A stretch of DNA of 64,000 bases. It comes from an uncultured Bacillaceae bacterium (GTDB taxonomy: Bacteria; Bacillota; Bacilli; Bacillales; Bacillaceae_L). The translations under genes and the position numbers were made by a program. This document shows positions 62,340-64,000 of this stretch, piece by piece. Under the pieces are notes generated by a model, which made no database searches, was not told the origin of the DNA, and saw only the letters and a program-made list of their open reading frames with translations. Within the stretch, counting starts at the first letter, position 1. Each line of letters starts with the position of its first letter. The DNA is taken from the NCBI GenBank assembly GCA_947497585.1, contig CANMHG010000001.1, positions 682,001-746,000 on the forward strand, given 5' to 3'.

Positions 62340-62495
62340 GTTTTACCTAACCTAAACAGGCGTTCGAGTGTTGGCAGCACTTCGGACGCTGCATTATTAA
62401 GTTTACCATATTTACTAATACCTAGACACTGTTTAGAGATAACTCTGGCGCTGCTGATACATTTCGTGGTGCAGGTGGTACAATATGCCTTAGGT

Positions 62496-62777
62496 TTACT
62501 TACTGTGTAAACTTTCTAGCAACAGCTCCTTATATCGTTTGTAGATATTAGCGTACTCTACTCTTGCAGCTATACACTCTTCTAAGGGTGCGCCTTCATT
62601 TCGCAATGAAAAGTATACACGCTGCGCCCTGTTATATATCCTACGTAGCTCACTAAAACTAATATCGATCGAGTTGTATTCGCTCAAATCTGCATTAGCA
62701 TAGTCCTCTGTAGAGAACTTCAATACGTTGCCGTCTTGGCTAATAGTAGTGAGTTTATCGTCATGTACTATACGCAT
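62496..62777 (-). CDS. Element protein of unknown function (93 aa)
   Basis: 93 aa, soluble, helical in the C-terminal two thirds (SELRRIYNRAQRVYFSLRNEGAPLEECIAARVEYANIYKRYKELLLESL). Its ATG overlaps the preceding stop by one base (TAATG), so it is coupled to the 251-aa gene. Not recognised. Confidence 0.6.
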   Translation of the reverse strand: MRIVHDDKLTTISQDGNVLKFSTEDYANADLSEYNSIDISFSELRRIYNRAQRVYFSLRNEGAPLEECIAARVEYANIYKRYKELLLESLHSK

Positions 62778-63532
62778 TAGTAGCTCCCTCTCATTTCTAT
62801 TTCACGTACTAAGCCCCCCTTTTCGTTAAAGTAGGCTGTTGTATTGTTGGCGTATCTTACTGCGTCATTAGAGATTTCCCCTAAGTTGTTGAGTATAAGC
62901 TCCGATACCATTGGCGCACTCAATAGCCCTTTTGCTGTTTCCAAGCGCTCACGAGCCTCTTTAGCTCCTACTGGTAACGCTCTGTTTGATACGTCCTCAT
63001 ATAAGCGTCCTAGAGCCTGCCTAAGTGTTAGCTGCTCTCCTTCGTTAGCTAAAGGTAATACTTGTTGCGTAAGCTGCCTAATTCTGTCTCTTACAATAGC
63101 TGCAAGTGCTGGCTCTGTTGCGTTAGCTGCCATTTCTTCTAACGCTTGCCTAGCTGTGTTCGCATTAGTTGCATAGAGTACCTTCCCTTCTAGCTCGTCT
63201 ACACGTTGCATGAATAACTTCTCTGTCTCTGCGTCTACTTTCGGTAGGTCTGCTGTAATGATTGCTGTAGCGTCCTTAATTGCTGCGTTTAAGTGTTCGT
63301 CCCGTTTAGTACGCTCATTATGAATCATTTTCATTACCGCTACTTCATGGCGCTGTTGTTCCCGCTCTAGCTTTTTTCGCTTACCTTCCTCAGTTAGTTC
63401 CCTATTTGTCATTACCCTTGTCTTATCCTCTCTGAAAGACTGTAAATACCTTAGAAAGTTGCCAGTTAAGGCGTTCGTTATATCACGTGCTACCATCATA
63501 TTTTCATTTATAGAATTTAATTTGTCACTCAT
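62777..63532 (-). CDS. Long helical coiled-coil protein of the element (251 aa)
   Basis: 251 aa, mostly helical, strongly charged (EEGKRKKLEREQQRHEVAVMKMIHNERTKRDEHLNAAI), rich in Ala in the second half, no membrane segment. GGAGG precedes the ATG. Composition is like that of phage scaffold or minor structural proteins or plasmid partition accessories, but no family is recognised. Forms an operon with the 93-aa gene. Confidence 0.6.
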   Translation of the reverse strand: MSDKLNSINENMMVARDITNALTGNFLRYLQSFREDKTRVMTNRELTEEGKRKKLEREQQRHEVAVMKMIHNERTKRDEHLNAAIKDATAIITADLPKVDAETEKLFMQRVDELEGKVLYATNANTARQALEEMAANATEPALAAIVRDRIRQLTQQVLPLANEGEQLTLRQALGRLYEDVSNRALPVGAKEARERLETAKGLLSAPMVSELILNNLGEISNDAVRYANNTTAYFNEKGGLVREIEMRGSY

Positions 63533-63699
63533 CTAATTTCCTCCTTTTAATAAATATATAGAGTAGTGCGTACCTCTCCTACTTTCTTCTGTAGTCATGT
63601 TTTTGCGCTTAGCTCATTAAGCCGTTTGTATGCGTAATAAACACCCTGTTCATACAATATAAGGATAGGAAAACGCAGCTAGGAATACCCCAACATATA

Positions 63700-63735
63700 A
63701 AAAGCCGTAGCGCTATTTAAAGCATGCTACGACCT
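63700..63735 (-). terminator. Terminator of the gene entering from the right edge
   Basis: Stem GTCGTAGC/GCTACGGC around a ~14-nt loop, followed on the minus strand by TTTTTAT. Confidence 0.72.
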
Positions 63736-63773
63736 CAATTCGTTTTATTCACAACCTATGTTTCGTTTTCTAT

Positions 63774-64000
63774 TTAATTATGTTCTTCATTTCGTATTAT
63801 AGTAGATTGGTGACGCTCTTCTTTTCGTAGTCCTGCGTCCCATTGTCGCTCCCACTCTTCGTATGAGCTTACGTAGTCTTCGTATTCTTTTCGAATCGAT
63901 CGAGGCGCATTAGGTAATAGACACATGCGCTCTCGTATCGTCTTACCTTCTTCGTTCCAGTAGAAGTATTCGCTATCTATAAAGTTAGGGCGTGCTGTGT
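63774..64000 (-). CDS. Partial C-terminal coding region, unknown (5' end outside window)
   Basis: About 75 codons open to the window end, ending ...RSIRKEYEDYVSSYEEWERQWDAGLRKEERHQSTIIRNEEHN. Very charged, helical, several Trp and Tyr. Codon use matches the other element genes. Followed by a terminator. No family recognised. Confidence 0.55.
   Translation of the reverse strand, partial: TARPNFIDSEYFYWNEEGKTIRERMCLLPNAPRSIRKEYEDYVSSYEEWERQWDAGLRKEERHQSTIIRNEEHN

Noticed and set aside
62132-62380. Minus-strand 82-codon ORF over the 23-aa peptide
   Set aside because: No ribosome binding site, and it reads through two stable hairpins.
57883-64000. Complete prophage
   Set aside because: No terminase, portal, capsid, tail or lysis genes are recognisable in the visible part; only a generic mobile element can be supported.
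1-64000. tRNA, rRNA, T-box or common riboswitches
   Set aside because: No cloverleaf, rRNA or conserved leader motif was noticed on reading; a covariance-model search would be needed to exclude them.

Overview
The window is chromosomal DNA of a low-GC, endospore-forming Bacillaceae member, with what looks like an integrated mobile element filling the last 6 kb. The host assignment rests on a three-gene GerA-type germinant receptor (7740-11440), orphan sporulation-type histidine kinases, a CIRCE heat-shock operator, Bacillus-only families (DUF2515, DUF2663, DUF1292) and strong AGGAGG ribosome binding sites with frequent TTG and GTG starts. No rRNA, tRNA or CRISPR was seen. I cannot name the species.

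Layout. 0-7.6 kb: small metabolic and repair genes (SRPBCC protein, metallo-beta-lactamase-fold hydrolase, KinB-like kinase, AlkD-type glycosylase), a sucrose pair (GH32 sucrose-6-phosphate hydrolase plus fructokinase) and a proline iminopeptidase. 7.7-15.3 kb: germinant receptor operon, then an ECF sigma factor with a membrane partner and two odd OppB/OppC-type permeases without ATPase or binding protein. 16.4-28.6 kb, all on the minus strand: a complete reductive pyrimidine catabolic cluster. The NCS1 permease imports the base; PreT/PreA reduce it; dihydropyrimidinase opens the ring; beta-ureidopropionase releases a beta-amino acid; the class III aminotransferase and the CoA-acylating semialdehyde dehydrogenase feed the carbon into central metabolism. 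A PucR-type regulator sits inside the cluster and a cre-like box precedes its first gene. 29-34.7 kb: a hydrolase behind a FadR-like operator, a thiol-transferase-like enzyme, an acetyltransferase, an oxidoreductase and a divergent MurE paralogue. 34.7-47.7 kb: a DUF1646 transporter, an MHYT kinase, htpG under CIRCE, a HesB-like gene with an in-frame UGA (probable selenoprotein), and mixed housekeeping genes. 47.7-55.7 kb: a seven-gene LivFGHMK-type ABC importer operon that also carries two acyl-CoA ligase-type enzymes. 55.8-57.8 kb: a small EthD-like protein, a lipoprotein with three internal repeats and an unknown protein.

At about 58.03 kb the C-terminal 50 codons of an exonuclease III (ExoA) gene are joined to unrelated DNA that runs to the window end. 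It carries a helix-turn-helix protein with iteron-like repeats, a small serine recombinase, a cassette bounded by 93-95 bp direct repeats, small ORFs and coiled-coil or phage-structure-like proteins of unknown function.

Non-coding structure that deserves attention: seven copies of a GC-rich palindrome (REP-like) between 35.8 and 56.3 kb, mostly abutting gene 3' ends, and two intergenic arrays of short motifs repeated every 20-21 bp (19.57-19.68 kb and 32.68-32.79 kb). Start codons were revised for many genes where a better Shine-Dalgarno sequence favours a downstream ATG, GTG or TTG.
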